32,032 nt of DNA from Acidobacteriota bacterium (GTDB taxonomy: Bacteria > Acidobacteriota > Vicinamibacteria > Vicinamibacterales > JAHECP01), in assembly GCA_024641665.1 (NCBI GenBank), contig JAHECP010000053.1:1-32032 (forward strand), given 5' to 3'. Within the stretch, counting starts at the first letter, position 1. Every line of letters starts with the position of its first letter. The translations under genes and the position numbers were made by a program. The notes beneath the pieces were generated by a model. The model did not search any database, was not told where the DNA came from, and saw only the letters and a list, made by a program, of their open reading frames with translations. Below are positions 31,208-32,032 of this stretch, in pieces.

Positions 31208-32032
31208 ATGCACATTCCTGACGGCTACCTCAGCCCCGCCACGTGCGCCGCCCTCTACGCCGGGGCCGCGCCGTTCTGGTACGTCGCGCTGCGCCGCTTG
31301 AAGCGCGTGCTGCACACGCGGCTCGTCCCGCTGCTCTCGCTCGTCGCCGCCTTCGCGTTCGTGGTGATGATGTTCAACGTCCCGCTGCCCGGGGGCACGA
31401 GCGGGCACGCGGTCGGCGTCGGCGTCGCCACGATCGTCCTGGGCCCGTGGGCCTCGATTCTCGCCGTGTCGGTGGCCCTCGTCATCCAGGCGCTCTTCTT
31501 CGGCGACGGCGGCGTCACCGCGATCGGCGCCAACTGCCTCAACATGGCGGTGATCGGGTCGTTCGTGGCGTACGCCGTGTACGTCGCCGCCGCGGGCCGC
31601 GCGCCGCTCACCTCGTCGCGGCGCGTCGTCGCCGCCGCGCTGGCCGGCTACGCCGCCGTGAACGCCGCGGCCCTCGCCACGGCGATCGAGTTCGGGCTGC
31701 AGCCGCTCCTCTACCACGACGCGTCGGGCGCGCCGCTCTACTGCCCCTATCCGCTCGGCGTCGCCGTCCCGGCGATGATGATCGGGCACCTGACGATCGC
31801 CGGGCTCGCCGAGGCGTTCGTCTCGGGCGGCGTCGTGGCGTTCCTTCAGCGCGCCGAGCCGGACCTGCTGCGCGCCGCCGGCCCGGCCTCGCCGGGCGCC
31901 GGCGCCGGACGGGCCGGCTCGCTGCAGCCGCTCTGGGTGGGCCTCGGCGTGCTGCTGGTACTGACGCCGCTCGGGCTGCTCGCCGCCGGCACGGCCTGGG
32001 GTGAATGGTCGGCCCGCGACTTCGCGGATCCG
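31208..32032 (+). CDS. cbiM: CbiM/NikM-type Co/Ni uptake membrane protein (3' end outside window)
   Basis: 275 codons are visible with no stop before the window ends. The N-terminal MHIPDGYLSP is the conserved metal-binding start of CbiM/NikM, the substrate-capturing part of cobalt or nickel ECF transporters; His2 takes part in metal binding. GGTSGHAVGV, FFGDGGVTAIGANCLNMAVIG and the membrane pattern fit the family. After a short linker a further membrane segment (LWVGLGVLLVLTPLGLLAAGTAWGEW) marks the fused PDGLE-type domain seen in many NikM/CbiM proteins. The start is fixed by the family N-terminus. The other transporter genes (cbiQ, cbiO) would be expected downstream. No cobalamin riboswitch was recognised in the leader. 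Confidence 0.88.
   Translation, partial: MHIPDGYLSPATCAALYAGAAPFWYVALRRLKRVLHTRLVPLLSLVAAFAFVVMMFNVPLPGGTSGHAVGVGVATIVLGPWASILAVSVALVIQALFFGDGGVTAIGANCLNMAVIGSFVAYAVYVAAAGRAPLTSSRRVVAAALAGYAAVNAAALATAIEFGLQPLLYHDASGAPLYCPYPLGVAVPAMMIGHLTIAGLAEAFVSGGVVAFLQRAEPDLLRAAGPASPGAGAGRAGSLQPLWVGLGVLLVLTPLGLLAAGTAWGEWSARDFADP

Noticed and set aside
1-32032. CRISPR array or cas genes
   Set aside because: No regularly spaced short repeats with variable spacers were seen; the only tandem array is the 105-bp repeat without spacers.

Overview
The window looks like a contig from a high-G+C Gram-negative bacterium, most likely an Acidobacteriota of the Vicinamibacteria type. This is an inference from four things: the very G+C-rich housekeeping DNA, the set of exported M14 peptidases and amidohydrolases, a bacillithiol pathway pair (bshA, bshB1), and an ammonium transporter beside an outer-membrane barrel. 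No rRNA or other strong phylogenetic marker is present, so the placement is provisional.

Bases 1 to about 9480 are an integrated genomic island with visibly lower G+C (judged by eye). Its right boundary is marked by a displaced 3' half of a tRNA-Thr gene (anticodon CGT, 9437-9480) next to a P4-type tyrosine integrase (8002-9264). The island continues left beyond the window. It holds a run of small, mostly minus-strand genes separated by integron-type attC sites: two well-formed 71-bp sites at 4236-4306 and 6583-6653, plus two degenerate ones. No integron integrase is visible, so this is a cluster of attC sites lacking intI, riding on a tRNA-targeted element. Cargo: a NucS-like/DUF5655 nuclease, a GIY-YIG nuclease, a C39-like cysteine peptidase, a zinc-ribbon membrane protein divergent from an XRE regulator, a small secreted protein, and unknowns. 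Two apparently identical ISAzo13-family elements (676-1972 and 2229-3525) have landed here. One sits in an attC core and the other splits the DUF5655 gene; removing the second restores the reading frame exactly.

From about 9480 to the end is G+C-rich chromosomal DNA. It opens with a 105-bp tandem repeat, followed by a single-polypeptide fusion of two membrane modules with a THEP1-like NTPase (9925-11688). Next come a large exported M14 peptidase, a Tat-type dienelactone hydrolase, an orphan Phd-type antitoxin with the last codons of a deleted VapC toxin, a tandem amidohydrolase pair (the second lacks its HxH metal motif), and a CocE-type lipoprotein hydrolase. After these are bshA-bshB1 (4-base overlap), amt, a beta-barrel porin, a second M14 peptidase, a membrane protein of unknown role, a Fis-like mini-regulator, a TlpA-like thioredoxin with a cysteine-rich tail, and a cbiM/nikM-type Co/Ni uptake gene cut by the window end. 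The chromosomal genes fit a scavenger of peptides and organic acids: exported peptidases and hydrolases, ammonium uptake, low-molecular-weight thiol synthesis and periplasmic thiol chemistry.
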